From: Anastatus disparis
Taxonomy: Eukaryota > Arthropoda > Insecta > Hymenoptera > Eupelmidae
Assembly (NCBI GenBank): GCA_017163975.1
Contig: JAFFSR010000264.1
Span: forward strand, 1,178,001 to 1,242,000
Reading direction: 5' to 3'
DNA length: 64,000 nucleotides
Positions 12,201 through 24,300 of this stretch are shown piece after piece. The position numbers and the translations under genes were made by a program. Under the pieces are notes generated by a model. That model saw only the letters and a program-made list of their open reading frames with translations. It was not told the DNA's origin and did not search any database. Numbering within the stretch: position 1 is the first letter of the stretch; the number at the start of each line of letters is the position of its first letter.

Positions 12201-15200
12201 TTTTTAAACAAATTTGTTTTACGATATTACAACTATTTGATTTTCTATTTAGATAATAGCTTTAGTCGCTTGTCTATTGTACTAAATTTTCTTGAAAATT
12301 GACATTATAGTAACTAAAGTTAGAAAGTTTTTTTACATTGATTTAATTGAAATCACTAAATTAACTAAATATTGTATAATTAGAAAAAATAAATATTTTT
12401 TTAATGAATATTATTACTTTCTTTTGACAAGATTAATATGACTATTTCCTTATATTGTATAATTTAACAGTATGATATGGTTTACTTTTGATAATACGTT
12501 AAAAAACTTAATGTTATCAGTCGTTTGTTTTTCATTAAAACGTACTCTGACAATAAAATCAATATTAACATTTTTAAAATGTATTTTCTTACCTTTTAGT
12601 AATGATCTTGTATGAAAAAATTTTCAAAAACAAATCATTGCTCTGACCAATGGAAAAAAGAATTAATTTACAAAGACATTGTATAAAACCATTTTATAAA
12701 CTTTTTTTTAAACAATAAAAAAAAACCTTTCCTTCTTTTCCATAGCATGTGGCGTTCAAGCAATACGTAGTAAAACGAATACTGGTATTAGTAAAAGTCT
12801 TGGTAAAATAGCTGGACCAGGCGATTGGCCCTGGCATGTAGCCCTCTTCAAAGAAGAGAATCACGTCTGCGACGCTACTCTCGTCTCGGCAAATTGGCTC
12901 CTTACTACTGCCTCGTGCTTTCAAGGGTGAGTTGGAAAAAAGTAAAAAAACAAGAAGAAAACTATAAAAAAGAAAAGTAAAAAAAGAGAATAAGAAAGAG
13001 AAAAATGGTTTGTAAGTAGAAAGCAATTCAACGCAGTTTAAAGACTTGGTTGAAGATGAGCTTTTTATTGCGATTAAATAGTTTTTAATTTTTTAAGTGC
13101 TTCGGTTAATTAAGAGTTTCAAATTTCATTTTTTTTACTTTTTAAAACAATTTTTATTTAAGTTATTGGAATCTTTTCGTTAAGTTATTTAGAATAAAAA
13201 AGTATACCTTATCTACAACTTTTTTTTTACATTAAAAATTGTATTAAATTTTCCAATTTAAAACATTTTAATAAATTAACATTAATCTTTTTACCATCTT
13301 TATACGTTTCAACATTATTCTCTTTATAAGTATTTACCTTTTTTTCATGTAAAATTTACAAGGTCCATCCGTCCGAAGCAAACTCATCTCTCTCTCTCTC
13401 TCTCTTTCTTTCAAGTGTATCTAAGCCAAAGCGTTTCAACTCTCGAGAAAAGACGTAGAGAAAATGTAGTTTACACGGCAAGAGCTTCAGAATTTAAAAG
13501 CGAACAATGTTTCTCTTTTCAAAGCAACGCACATACACACATGCATTATTAAACCTTTTTGATAAACGTTTACTCGATCGTACAATTTAATTTTAAAAGT
13601 TAAAGAAAAAAGAAGCTGCTTGAGCTTTTTTCTGTTTTTATCTCGTTACCTTTTTTTTACATGAAACTATAGAATGTACCTTAAGTACATTACAAAAGAA
13701 AATTTACGGATGAGATTAATTAATATTCCGTTTGGAGAGTTGAAAGTTTTAATTAATGAAAATCGTTTGAGGGATTAAGTAATGTTGTTAGAAGTTTGTA
13801 ATTATCAGTGGATCTAAAATATTATTAATTCAACTGGAAAATTTATTTATGATTTATTGATTTTAATGATTTGATATTACATAATAAATACTTTGGAATT
13901 CATAAAATTTCGTAGTGTAATTTTGTTTCTGATCAAAAATTAATAAAAATCTATTACTTAACTTTTTATACGTAAAATTAATCAAAATTTGTGAATTAGC
14001 TGGCGTAATATTTCAATCCTTTTCTGATGAAAGATTTTTATTTTTTTTAATTTTATAAAAATAATAATTGCAGTCAAAAATAAAGAGAAAGTTGCATCTT
14101 GTATCATAAAAAGCAATATTTTCTTTGGTAAAGAAAATTTAATTTTATCACTTTATTTTCAAGAAAAACTTTAAAAAAACATTAAGGTAGACAATTTTGT
14201 TTTTCAAATTTTTCTTAAAAACGAAGCGATAAAATTAATTTTTCCTTATCAAAGAAAATATTGCTTTTTATGGTTAAATATGAGATTTTCTATTTACTTT
14301 TAGCTGTAATCATTACTTTTTGTAAAAGAATAAATTCTATGATTAAAAAAGAAAAGAGGTACACAATTTTCTCTTAAAATGGACGAATCTAAACAATTTT
14401 TTTTCAAAATTTTATAAAATTCACCTGAAAAATATAAAAATATATAAAGTCACCTGAAAAATATGAACAAAAGTGCTTTTCTTGAAGAGAGGTCCCACTG
14501 GTTAAGTTAAAATCCCGCTCTCGGCGTGATACAAGCACGACTGCATGTTATGTGCTTTGTTCCCAAACACACTGACGATCTTCATCGCTAATTATCATCG
14601 AAATAATAGCATAAATACAGCGACGTTAAAGAAAATAAAAAAATTTTTCTGAAAATTTAATATCTGAACTAATAGTATAATTATATTTTTTTTCAGACAA
14701 CCAAAAGCAGAATGGTCAGCACGACTCGGTATAGTAAGATTAACAAGTAATTCACCGTGGCAACAAGAGCGTCGTATTATTGGTATGGTTAAATCACCAG
14801 TTGAAGGTAGTACAATCGTATTATTAAAACTAGATCAAGCAGTTGAACCATATTCAGATTTTATAAGGCCAGTTTGTTTACCTGAAGCCAATAGTCTTAT
14901 TGCCAATGGATCGCAGTGCAATACCCTTGGTTGGGCTAAAAATCGTAAGCTAAATAAAATGTTTTTTCATAAGATATCAATAAAAAATTATAAAAACGAA
15001 TTAACTTTTTAAAAAATTATGAATTTCTTTTAGGTGATTTATTACAAAGAGTACAGATAAGATATAGCGCTATGGAAAAATGTGAAAATGTCAGTATAGT
15101 TTCAGTAAATAGCGTTTGTACAGAAGCTTTCTATTCTAATGACGACTGTTCAGTAAGTATATTATATAAAATTAATCAATTTTATTTTTAATTTTCTATT

Positions 15201-17018
15201 AGCTTATGAACTAATTTAATTAAATTTTATTCAAATCAATATGCATTATTATGCAACATTATGCATTTATAAAATTAAAAGATTCAATCATATATTTACA
15301 ATGACAAAAATCAATCAATACTTCGATTTGAAAATAAACTTTATAAAAATTTTAAAAACTGAAAAAGTAAACTCTTAGAATATTAATAATGCACTATTTA
15401 ATTTATTCATTTAATTTAAATGTAATAGAATTTTATATAAAATTACACGGAAAATCGATGCATTTATTTTAAAATGAATAACGTTTAATTTAATAAGTTA
15501 ATTAATCATAAAAAAGATTCAAATTTTTGCATATCAGTATTTCAACGATTTACAGTAATATTCCAAACATATGATTCACGATTTTATAGTTGAATTACAA
15601 AATATCATGATTTAATAAAACCATCAATTTTATCAAAACATATAATTGAATTATTTGTTATTATATTGTCATGACAACAAACATATTTTAAATAATGAGG
15701 GAATTCCCTCGGAAAAAATTTTTTTTTTAAATAATCCGATCACGATTAATAGCTATTTTTAAGTTAACCATGAATACTTCTTACTTTTTTTCGGTATTTT
15801 TAATCTTTTGATTGCGTCCATTAACATCCATCCCTCTGTCCGATCCTTCTTATAACAATAAGTATATCTAAGCATAATTAACCCTGTTAAGGTAAAACTT
15901 TAAATCTATATAAACACAAGGATAATATTTTAAGTTTAGGTAAAACGCCACCAAAAGACTAGTAGTAATGAAATTGTGTACAAAAAAAATTTAAGCTTTT
16001 AAGAGTCATAAACGACTCTAATTTCACGTTATATTTGAAACATCGATTGGTCGCATTGGGACTAAAGGTTTTCATTGGTAAATTTAGAGTAAAAGTACCG
16101 TAGAGTCATAAAAATTTCTTACCTCCGTTAGTCGTAAAAATTTTTCGAATTGACGTGTTTTTGGGATTTTCCTTAGCAAGGGTATCTACTTTTAAAACAT
16201 GTAACGCACGTGTCTTGCATTTCTTAATTTTACGTTGGAAAAATAAAACTACTTTTTGAGGCAACTAAAGCATTTCATTAAAAAAAAAGAAAAAAGGATT
16301 ATAAGATTATGCTCATATATTTCTCTTGAGTCTAAACATATTAAAAGACTTTTGTAGATGCACTATAAACTTTTCGTAAACTTTTTCATTCGGTAAAAAA
16401 GCCTTGTATTTTTAAAGTCGTTCAAAAAATATGTTTGGGCTAAAGAGAAATATATGAACTGTAGTATATAGTAATTAAAAAAAAAAACATTTTACTTGTT
16501 TATTCATTGCAAATGTAAAATACAGGAACGACAGTCCTCTATAAAAAATATATTAAAATGAATTATAAAATAAATTTTACAGTATAAAATATAGAATATA
16601 AAATTATCGTCTTATAATAAAAGATTCGATTACTATTTTCAAAAATATTAAAATCCCTACTGGCAATATAACGTACAAGCAATATTTTTCAAATTTATTC
16701 AAAAATTTTCTTCAAAATCAACTTAAATCTTGAAATTTTATCATTATTACCAATTTAATAATACAACTCTCTATCCATCTGTTAATTAATTTAATCTAAA
16801 ATTTAATTAGGAAAGAAAACTAATGACACGAATTAATTTAACAGGAAGAAGAGGTAGCAGGTAGTCCATTACTATGCTTACAGCCTGACACACGCAGATG
16901 GTCGTTGTTAGGCATAGGTAGTTGGCGTATTGCATGCTCAAAATCTGGTATCGAACGACCTAGACTTTACGATCAGATCACATCCAATCTTGCTTGGATC
17001 AAAACCACGATAGCCTGA
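3256..17018 (+). CDS. Corin-like mosaic protein (SEA-Frizzled-LDLa-SRCR-serine protease homologue), 5' partial
   Basis: Ten coding exons with GT-AG borders and matching phases: 3256-3469, 7972-8349, 8437-8669, 9942-10148, 10737-10950, 11653-11798, 12746-12926, 14697-14944, 15034-15152, 16845-17018. They give 703 residues ending in TGA; the N-terminus is not seen. Numbering from the first complete codon: SEA domain about 1-110; Thr-rich linker; Frizzled cysteine-rich domain 159-270 with ten cysteines; a short LDLa-like repeat and a full six-cysteine LDLa repeat (276-343, CDG..DC and SDE..C motifs); SRCR-like region 344-464; trypsin-fold domain 465-703. This order is that of corin, the atrial natriuretic peptide-converting enzyme family of type II membrane proteases. 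The catalytic His, Asp and Ser positions hold Ser520, Thr563 and Ala651, and the usual R-IVGG activation site reads GKIAGPG, so it should be a non-proteolytic homologue. The role is unknown; cell-surface binding is an inference. Confidence 0.88.
5403..5467. other. Imperfect hairpin in corin-like intron
   Basis: A 15-nt arm at 5403-5417 pairs with 5453-5467 with one mismatch, and an inner AAGCA/TGCTT pair sits inside the loop. It lies in the 4.5-kb intron 3470-7971. The size resembles a small RNA precursor, but the stem is short and interrupted, so only the secondary-structure potential is supported. Confidence 0.4.
6808..7471. mobile_element. 664-bp palindromic MITE with TTA target duplication (PIF/Harbinger-like)
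   Basis: The left arm, starting CTAGGAGAGTGTCACACC, is repeated in reverse complement ending at 7471. The arms are about 290-300 bp each and show only about four mismatches by eye, with a short spacer near 7115-7160. The trinucleotide TTA flanks both ends (6805-6807 and 7472-7474). A 3-bp TTA/TAA duplication is typical of PIF/Harbinger elements, which suggests a non-autonomous foldback member. It carries no ORF and sits in the intron between SEA-domain exons. The near-identity of the arms suggests recent origin or conversion between them. Confidence 0.8.
7600..7801 (+). mobile_element. tRNA-derived SINE, copy 1
   Basis: A tRNA-like head has a box A (TGGCTCACTCGG) and a box B (GTTCGAATC) ending in GCTCTCGGC. 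It is followed by a tRNA-unrelated body (ACAAGCACCACTGTA..., TGTGCTTTGTTC) and a tail ACGTTAAATAAAATTAAA plus poly-A. The same modules recur in eight other places in this window. It lies in the intron just upstream of corin-like exon 2. Confidence 0.85.
9414..9579. mobile_element. 158-bp piggyBac-like MITE flanked by TTAA
   Basis: The sequence between TTAA at 9414-9417 and TTAA at 9576-9579 begins CCCTTTTAGACCC and ends TTCTGCAAGGG. TTAA duplication with CCC/GGG ends is the signature of piggyBac-superfamily elements; the matching terminal repeat is short (about 6-9 bp, imperfect). There is no coding capacity. It lies in the intron 8670-9941 of the corin-like gene. Confidence 0.65.
11922..11967. 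repeat. Short perfect hairpin in corin-like intron
   Basis: ACTTCTGTATAATTAATA is followed by an 8-nt loop and its exact reverse complement. It lies in the intron 11799-12745. It may be a remnant of a tiny foldback element; no other function can be argued. Confidence 0.6.
13387..13405. repeat. (CT)n microsatellite
   Basis: About nine uninterrupted CT/TC dinucleotides in the corin-like intron 12927-14696. Confidence 0.8.
14067..14310. mobile_element. Diverged inverted-repeat (MITE-like) element
   Basis: The left arm, ATTGCAGTCAAAAATAAAG through ATAAAAAGCAATATTTTCTTT, is repeated in reverse complement on the right, ending at 14310. The total is about 244 bp with arms of about 110 bp and clear divergence, so it is old. 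No target duplication was recognised. It lies in the same corin-like intron as SINE copy 2. Confidence 0.6.
14488..14645 (+). mobile_element. tRNA-derived SINE, copy 2 (head deleted)
   Basis: The 5' half of the tRNA-like head is degraded: box A and the anticodon region are missing. AATCCCGCTCTCGGC, the body (TACAAGCACGACTG, TGTGCTTTGTTCCC, ACACACTGACGATC) and the tail GCGACGTTAAAGAAAATAAA match the other copies. It ends about 50 bp before the acceptor of the exon starting at 14697. Confidence 0.75.
16313..16457. repeat. 145-bp terminal inverted repeat element
   Basis: TCATATATTTCTCTT with nearby TAAACATATT at the left end is matched in reverse complement at the right end (AATATGTTTGGGCTAAAGAGAAATATATGA). 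TIRs of about 30 bp enclose a non-coding core. It lies in the last intron of the corin-like gene. Confidence 0.55.
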
Positions 17019-18090
17019 AGAGAGAGCCAGAGAGAGAATGAAGAGACAAAAAAACCGAAGATATAATGGCTTAATATGTACATATATATATATACAAAAA
17101 AAAGAAAGACTAGAAAAAGCTTATGTACTTTTTCTGCTTTTTTTTATTGTCAATGGAAAAAAAAGAGGCTACCAAGCCTAGTTTATTTTCCTTCTTTTGA
17201 AGGAAGATTGTACGACCTGGACGTGACGATACGGGCGAATCTTGTTTTTTTTTGTTCTGCTGCTGTATACAATTTTTTTTGTTTTGTTTTGTTTGTTGGT
17301 ATTGATTGTGTATAAGAGAGATGGAATGTGAGATCGGAGAATGGAAAAGAATTGTTTTGTGAACTTTACTTTTCAAATAGAAAATTTTTTTTTAAAGTCT
17401 TTTTGATGTTAGCAAAAAATTTAATCTCGCATAAACGTTGATTAGTTTAATAAGAAAAATTCTTCTTAAAAAGAAAATTTTGTTTGATCTATGCTTATAT
17501 TAAAATAATAATAAAATATCCATTATTTTCTCAAAAAGACTTTTTAAAAAGATAATATATTTACCATCCGTAAGTGCAGCATGAAAAGGACAAAAAATAA
17601 AAGACGTAATATGCTTATTAAACAAAGTAACAAAAGTTACCAGATTCGAATAATCGAATTAACTCACGTACAAAAACAGTTAAATAAAAAAGGACATTTA
17701 ATTATAAAAAGCTCACTTTAAAAACCAGTGGCATATAGTAGGTTTATATTCGAATGCATTTTAAATTCGAATATACACCTTTTGGATAAGCTAACTTTGT
17801 ACTTCACTGGAGAAGCGTTTTCATTATAAAAGTGATGGCAAAGAAAGTGCGGAAAAAAAAGAAGTTTTCTTCTCCTTATTTTTTGACACTTGTGTAAAAG
17901 GACTGTTGTAAAAGAGTGACGGAGTTCTTTTATTTTTTCTTAGCGTAACGACTTTATTCCTCAATTAATGAAAAGTTGGGAAAAATTAAGGGGATGTTTG
18001 AATTTTACATTACCGTTTAAACAATGTTAAGTAAAAAATAAAACTTTTACAAATATATAAAAAGAGATTAAAGAATCAAAGAAATATGAA

Positions 18091-18273
18091 GTTTTTTTTT
18101 TATTTAACGTCACTATTATTGCGATGCTAATTAACGACGGAGATCGTCAGTGTGTTTGGGAATAAAGCACATATTACAGTGTTGTATCACTTAATCGCCG
18201 AGAGCGGGATTCGAACTCGGGACCCCGAGATTACGAATCTATCGCTCTACCGACTGAGCCACTGAAGATCTCT
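18091..18273 (-). mobile_element. tRNA-derived SINE, copy 3
   Basis: On the minus strand it reads a head with consensus box A (TGGCTCAGTCGG) and box B (GTTCGAATCCC), the GCTCTCGGCG junction, a body containing TGTGCTTTATTCCC and ACACACTGACGATCTCCG, and a tail ACGTTAAATAAAAAA. It is one of the best preserved copies; the anticodon-position triplet in the tRNA-like loop reads CGT. Confidence 0.87.
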
Positions 18274-18561
18274 AGAGATTAAGTTTTTATATCAAAAAAA
18301 ATAAACTTAATATCGTTCATAACATGTAAAATGGCTATTTGCCGATTTTAAAATAATTATGAACATTTAATGTAAAATTATTTTATAATCGGTAACCGAA
18401 TCTTACAATACTGTATTTTAGATACGAGAAGAGATATAAAAAAAAGTGTATAATATATTATCGTTTCGTAAATTTAAGACAAATTTATCAAATGTTATAT
18501 ATTTTATTTTGTAATTTATCGAAAGAATATTATATATGGCGTAAGCATAAACCTTTTATAA

Positions 18562-18593
18562 ATTATTATTATTATTATTATTATCATTATCAT
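18562..18593. repeat. (TTA)n microsatellite
   Basis: About nine or ten consecutive ATT/TTA triplets, decaying into ATC-containing triplets. Confidence 0.8.
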
Positions 18594-20735
18594 CGTTAGT
18601 TTAAAATAAGCGACGTGTTAAAAATACTAGTGTCATAATTCGACCCTAGACATAAACTGTAAAAGTGTAAAGTTTCTTCGCCTAGCCAAATACATCACCT
18701 TGTCCGTTTTATTATACGGAATAGTGATATTTTATTCTTCTTTTATTTTTTAATTTTACAATTGGTTGTTATGTAAAATAAAGAAATAACGTTGTTGGCA
18801 AAAGTATACTATTATTTTTATTTCTACCCTTATTACACCTTTTTTTACATTTTATTTTGAATAATATTTTCTCGATGGTAAGAGAAACATGTAAACATGT
18901 AAAATAATAATGTGTAAAAATTACAATAGTGAATAGTCATAAATTAAATTTTATGATTTAGTTACATAGAAATTATAAAAATTAATAGATTAAAATTTTA
19001 TTTTAATCCAGGAAATATTTTTATTATAATTTTACTATCCACAAAAAATTATAAAGCTATTTGTTAATATTATTTTATGAATGAAATATAATAAACTAGA
19101 AATTTATTCCATTAAAAATAGAATCCCCAATAAATCATTCAATGTTTTCTTTAACGTTAATATACCAAAACGGCCAATTAACAGCGATTTAACATTGCAA
19201 AATAAAAAGAAAAAATTGAACTCTTGTTTTCCCATTTTTGTCAATCAAGCGCTCAACTAAACTCTTCTTAAAGACAAAATACAAAAGAATAAGAGCAAAA
19301 CTTTTCCTTCAAAGCACGGAATTTAAATTCGGCGCGGTACTGATATCGATTAACTTTAACCATCGTCGTCTATGAAACCAAAAGGCATCCCTTTAAAAAA
19401 GAACGAGAAGTTTGTTTTTCCTAGCAACAACCCCCTTTATTCTCCTTCCTCTTTAACTTCTTCTTCTTATTCATAAGGAGGATTTTAAAAAGAAAAGGAA
19501 TGACTTTCATTAGTGCTTTATTGTTATTTCAAACAAAAGTACTTAGTCTTTCGTAAATATTCATTCGTTTGCTGAAAACTTAATTGTCAAGATATTTATC
19601 TCAAACATCTTGTTTCTTTTTTTATCGTTTTTATTAGCATTATTTTCGTGCACAAATAAAGTTATTTTTTCTTTTCTTTCTTTTGATAAATAAAATAATG
19701 AGTGACGGTGTTTACTGAAATGAAAACCTGGTGATTGTTGAATGTTTTTTTTCATTTACTATATATATAAATTCATTTTGGTGCAGTGTTCAATGAATAT
19801 TAAATTTGAATATCATTGTGATTGGAAGAAATAATGAAGTGCTTATTAAAAGCGTGTGACAAAAGTAAATTTTGTTTAAATCAATGATTTTCATCAAATT
19901 ATTTCTACATATCACTTGTAATCAACACATGAATTTTCGTTAAACAATTTTAATTAATAAACCACTTTGATGAATTTTAATGTTAAATTTTACGCTTGTT
20001 CTGATGTTATTTTAATTATTTATGAAAATCGTGTAGGAGAAATTCTGTTGAACAAGAGTATGTTTACAGGAAATTAAATACGTCAAAGTTTGTAATTGAA
20101 ATGATGATAATGTAATTGAAAAGGAAAAAACAATTATCCATTACATCGAAATATGTACTAGTGATCTAAAATAAATTTTATATTAAAATTATAAATGTAA
20201 ACGACTAAGAACATATTCATTTTCACATAAATACGTTTCGTTTAAAAATATAATTTCATTAAAACTTTACAGTAATAAATATGAAATTTCTAAAATTTTA
20301 TTAAGTTAAAAATAATGTTTTATAAATTTATAGTTTACGAAAAGCCATTTAATTTGAGTTTATAAAAACACAGTCTAAACTTACTTGTTTGAATAATATA
20401 ATATGAGAAGGTCGAGCTAAAGGATAACCGCAGGTTAATTTTCTCAGTTTGACATTTTAAAGGGGGTGATTTAACACATTTCTATCAAAAGTTTTGTTAT
20501 TAATTGAAGTGACGAACCAGCTTTAAATGCAAATTTTGGGTAAAAATTAATTTTTATGTAACGAGAATTCAAAATTTTGAAATAAAATGGAGTTTTTTAT
20601 ATTTTTTATTGTAACATGGTATTTATATTTTGTACATACATATATTTAATAATAAATACTTGAGTGGATAATGATTCTATTAATTCAACGCGTCAATAAA
20701 AAAAATTTCTTTTTTTAAATAATGAACACTTTTAT

Positions 20736-20807
20736 TATGCAACTAGAGAGTAAAGTCGCATATTTCTCCCGAGGAAGAAATAGGCTTTATTCTCGTGTTG
20801 CATATTT
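20736..20807. repeat. Short palindrome (hairpin remnant)
   Basis: ATTATGCAACTAGAGAGTAA at the left is matched in imperfect reverse complement by the right end (TTATTCTCGTGTTGCATAT), around a CCCGAGG centre. It is about 72 bp long and is probably a tiny foldback or solo-hairpin element. It lies about 600 bp upstream of the DNAL1 start. Confidence 0.55.
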
Positions 20808-21386
20808 TAATTTATTCCTACCTCAACCGTGGCCACTTCATTAACTTCAAAAAAGAAGCCTAATTAAAGAAATTAAAATATAAATTAATAATCGCATATT
20901 GTTGGGAATTATGAGCATAAATTGTCATATATTTGTTGAGAAAAAATTTTCTTTTATTTAAAATATTTTAAAACTTTAATGATAAAATTTTATCATTTTT
21001 TCGAAACATTAATCTTTATTGAAATATATATATTTTTAAAAATTTTATTCAGTAATTTGATTACTTGTTACAAATTTTTAGAAAAATTATTCAAATTCAC
21101 AAATTTTTCATTTAGCTGGAATAAAGTACTTTATTCGCACTAATATTTTAGAAGTCAGTTATATCTTACTTCCAGACCGCTTTAGTTGTGGTAAGAATGA
21201 AATAATTTTTTTTTCATATTTATAATAATTACAAATTATAATTTAGTCAATTTAACTAATATAAATGATGTTTTTAGTGAAAACAAATTTTTCATTAAAA
21301 GAAAATACAAAATTTTCCCAAAGCAATTATTCTGGTTATGTCAAATCAAACATAATTTGACTACAAAGTGAAAAACCATTAAAATA

Positions 21387-24300
21387 ATGTCATCTAACAA
21401 GCCGACAACATGTAAAGACGCTATTAAACGTTGGGAAGAAGAAACAGGTGAAGAAGCAGCTTCGGCAATTGAAGTTAATTTATGCTTTCAATGGCCTCCA
21501 ATTGAGCGTATGGATAATTCATTGGCAGTACTAGCTAAATGCGAAAAATTATCATTGTCAACTAACATGATTGAAAAAATTTCTGGTAAGATTAATTTTA
21601 ATTTTTTTTTCAATTTTTTTACGAAAATTTGATAATAAAATGATTTTTAGAATTAAAAAAAAATTAAAGTAAATATACGTTTCTTAAAATTAATAAATTC
21701 AAACGCATAAATACGCCTCACAACAATTTTCTTACAAATGTTAAAATATCAAATGGCAATTAAATTTTAACGTTAACATAAAAATTTGATGCCATTGACA
21801 TGTCACGTACTTTAATTAAACTAAATCTTTAAATAAAATGGAAAACCGCGCGATTAAAACTGTAATGCTAAAAGTGTCCTGATTACTGAAATAACACGTA
21901 TATGAAAAATAAGAAGCGCAATGTATCATTCATGCTATAAACTGAAGGCCATTTTCGGGCTTAGTGTTATATCATATATGTATATAGTGTCTCTAACACA
22001 TAAGATATATTATCAGATTACAAAGATTACGTTAGCTGCATGTTATAGTGTCAATTCGATATTTAATCTTATAATTGCCTAGATTCAATCTGTCCTTTTA
22101 TTTTATCGTTGAAAATCTTATTTTTGTTAAACGTTTTATGCGTTGATGCTAATGTAAATTATATATAAATTCAATTGTATAATTTAATTCTACGTAAAAA
22201 TTATAATGAAGTTTATTTCTTAATTATTGTGATATCTTCAAAAAATTTACAAGGTGGTACTGTAAAAATTAATGTCATGTACGATAAAAGTTATTCAAAA
22301 AATTAATTGTTGAAAAGTTCTCTTCATGTATAATGTAACATGTGAAAAATTTTTTTAAAGAATTTTTCAATTAATGTCGTGCGTTAATGAATGATAAATA
22401 TATGATATAACGCACATATATAAGAAAATGGTATGTAAATAATTATGAATCATGAAAAATTATATAAATTCAATGTCGCTGTGGCTGTAAGCTCAACTTG
22501 TGAATTTCTATTTATAAATTTGAGATTGATAATGTTTAAATTGCTATGCTTAATTTCGTCCGATATGTTTATTCGCAAGAAAAATGATATAAGATTAAAT
22601 TGTTTAAATAACTCTGATTGGTAATCAATAAAAAATAACAATCGAATTTACTATGCAAGTAATATAAAAAAATTTAAAGTATTTTTTTATCTGCTAAGTA
22701 AATATTTGTTTTTAAGTTAAAAAATAGCGACAGTGAAAACTTTTTTTAAATTCTTTTAACGTCGCTGTATTAAGCTGTAATTAGCGACGGAGGTTTTTAG
22801 TGTGTTCGTAAACGAAGCACATGTAACGGACAGTGGTGCTAATTTAAACCAGCCAAGAGCGGGATTCGAACTCGGGGCCTCGAGATTACGAATCCATCAC
22901 GCTACCGACTGAGCTACTGAAGACCTCTTTCATTTTACAATAGTTTCAAACACTAAATATTAATAAAAATATTTGTTTACCATTAAACAGGTGTAAGCAG
23001 TTTGAAAAAGCTTAAGATTCTCTCGGTCGGTCGTAATCAAATAAAAGGTTTTGCTGGCTTAGAAACACTTGGCGAGACATTAGAAGAATTATGGATTTCG
23101 TATAATATGATTGAAAAAATGAAAGGCGTTAATGCATTAAAAAATTTGCGTGTTTTGTACATGTCCAATAATTTGATTAAGGAATGGAATGAAATAACTA
23201 AGCTGCAAGAATTGCCGATGTTAAATGATTTAGTTTTAGCTGGCAATCCAATCACTGAGGGTGTTGAGGTTAGTAACATAAAATTTTTAAAGGAAATTTT
23301 TTAACTTTTATTTTTTTTTCATTGTTTTTTATTTAAATATTATCAATTTTATCATAATTTTTCATTAGATCAAATTTTTGTATGAATAGATACATAAAAA
23401 AGTCTATTTTTTTAAATTTTAAATTATTTAAAAATTAGAAAACCCACTTTTTCAAAATTGTAATTAAAATTTTACAATATATATTTATGCAAACGTATAA
23501 TTGTTACAAAACTTTATAAAAAAGCTTAAAATTATGAAAAATGTAAACATTAAATTTTGTGAAAATTACAAAGTCGAGGTGATTGGAGCGAAAATAAAGT
23601 GAATTAATGGACTGTCTGTAAGTTATAAAGAGAAAAATGGAAGCTAATATATTCATATTGAATTTTTAATAATCTAAAGTTCTAAAAATAAATTTAAATT
23701 CTGATTTGATTGAACTACAAAAAAATTACGTTAAATTTATTAGAATGTTTAAAACTTGTAAATAAATTATAAAAACATAACTAAACAAAAATATTTAAAT
23801 GATTTTATTTTTAATTTTGTACAAACCAACATCGAATCTTAAAGAGAAAAGAAAGAAGAATACATGTAAAAATTATATCGCTAAAGCTTCTTTCCTTTCA
23901 CGCAAGACTACATTTACTAACTTATCTAGATTACCTAGATAGACTTTCCTTCTTTATACTCTTTTTTCTTCTTTTATTTTACATATAAGACTATGTAAGA
24001 GCAAGCCTTTGCCAAGAAGCTGTAATGCATTTTTGAAGTTTACGAGTCCTTTTTAAAACAAGCGTACGTACACCGGTTGTGAGCCTTACTTTTTTATTAC
24101 TCTGCATTAAAAAAAAAAATTTAGCTTTAATTTTTATAGAAATTTTTAATGAAATTCTTTAAAACAAAAATTCTTTTAATAAAATAATATTCGTTTATAT
24201 TTTATATTCTGAATATCCTAACACAATTGTAATATATATTTAAGTAAAAAAAAACTTTATTTTTTATAGATAAGAATAATCAATTTTAAAATTATATTCA

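Larger units (their letters stand above)
17019..21386. other. 3' UTR of corin-like gene and intergenic region
   Basis: No coding sequence is recognised between the corin-like stop codon and the DNAL1 start. The first part should be 3' UTR. Several AATAAA hexamers exist; 18777-18782, followed by a GT-rich stretch, is one plausible poly(A) signal but is not decisive. The stretch also holds a SINE (18091-18273), a TTA microsatellite and a small hairpin near 20.74-20.81 kb. The rest is A+T-rich with no visible structure. Confidence 0.55.

Noticed and set aside
15878..15893. Second piggyBac-like end (TTAACCCTGTTAAGG)
   Set aside because: No matching GGG-TTAA terminus could be found downstream, so the motif is probably chance.
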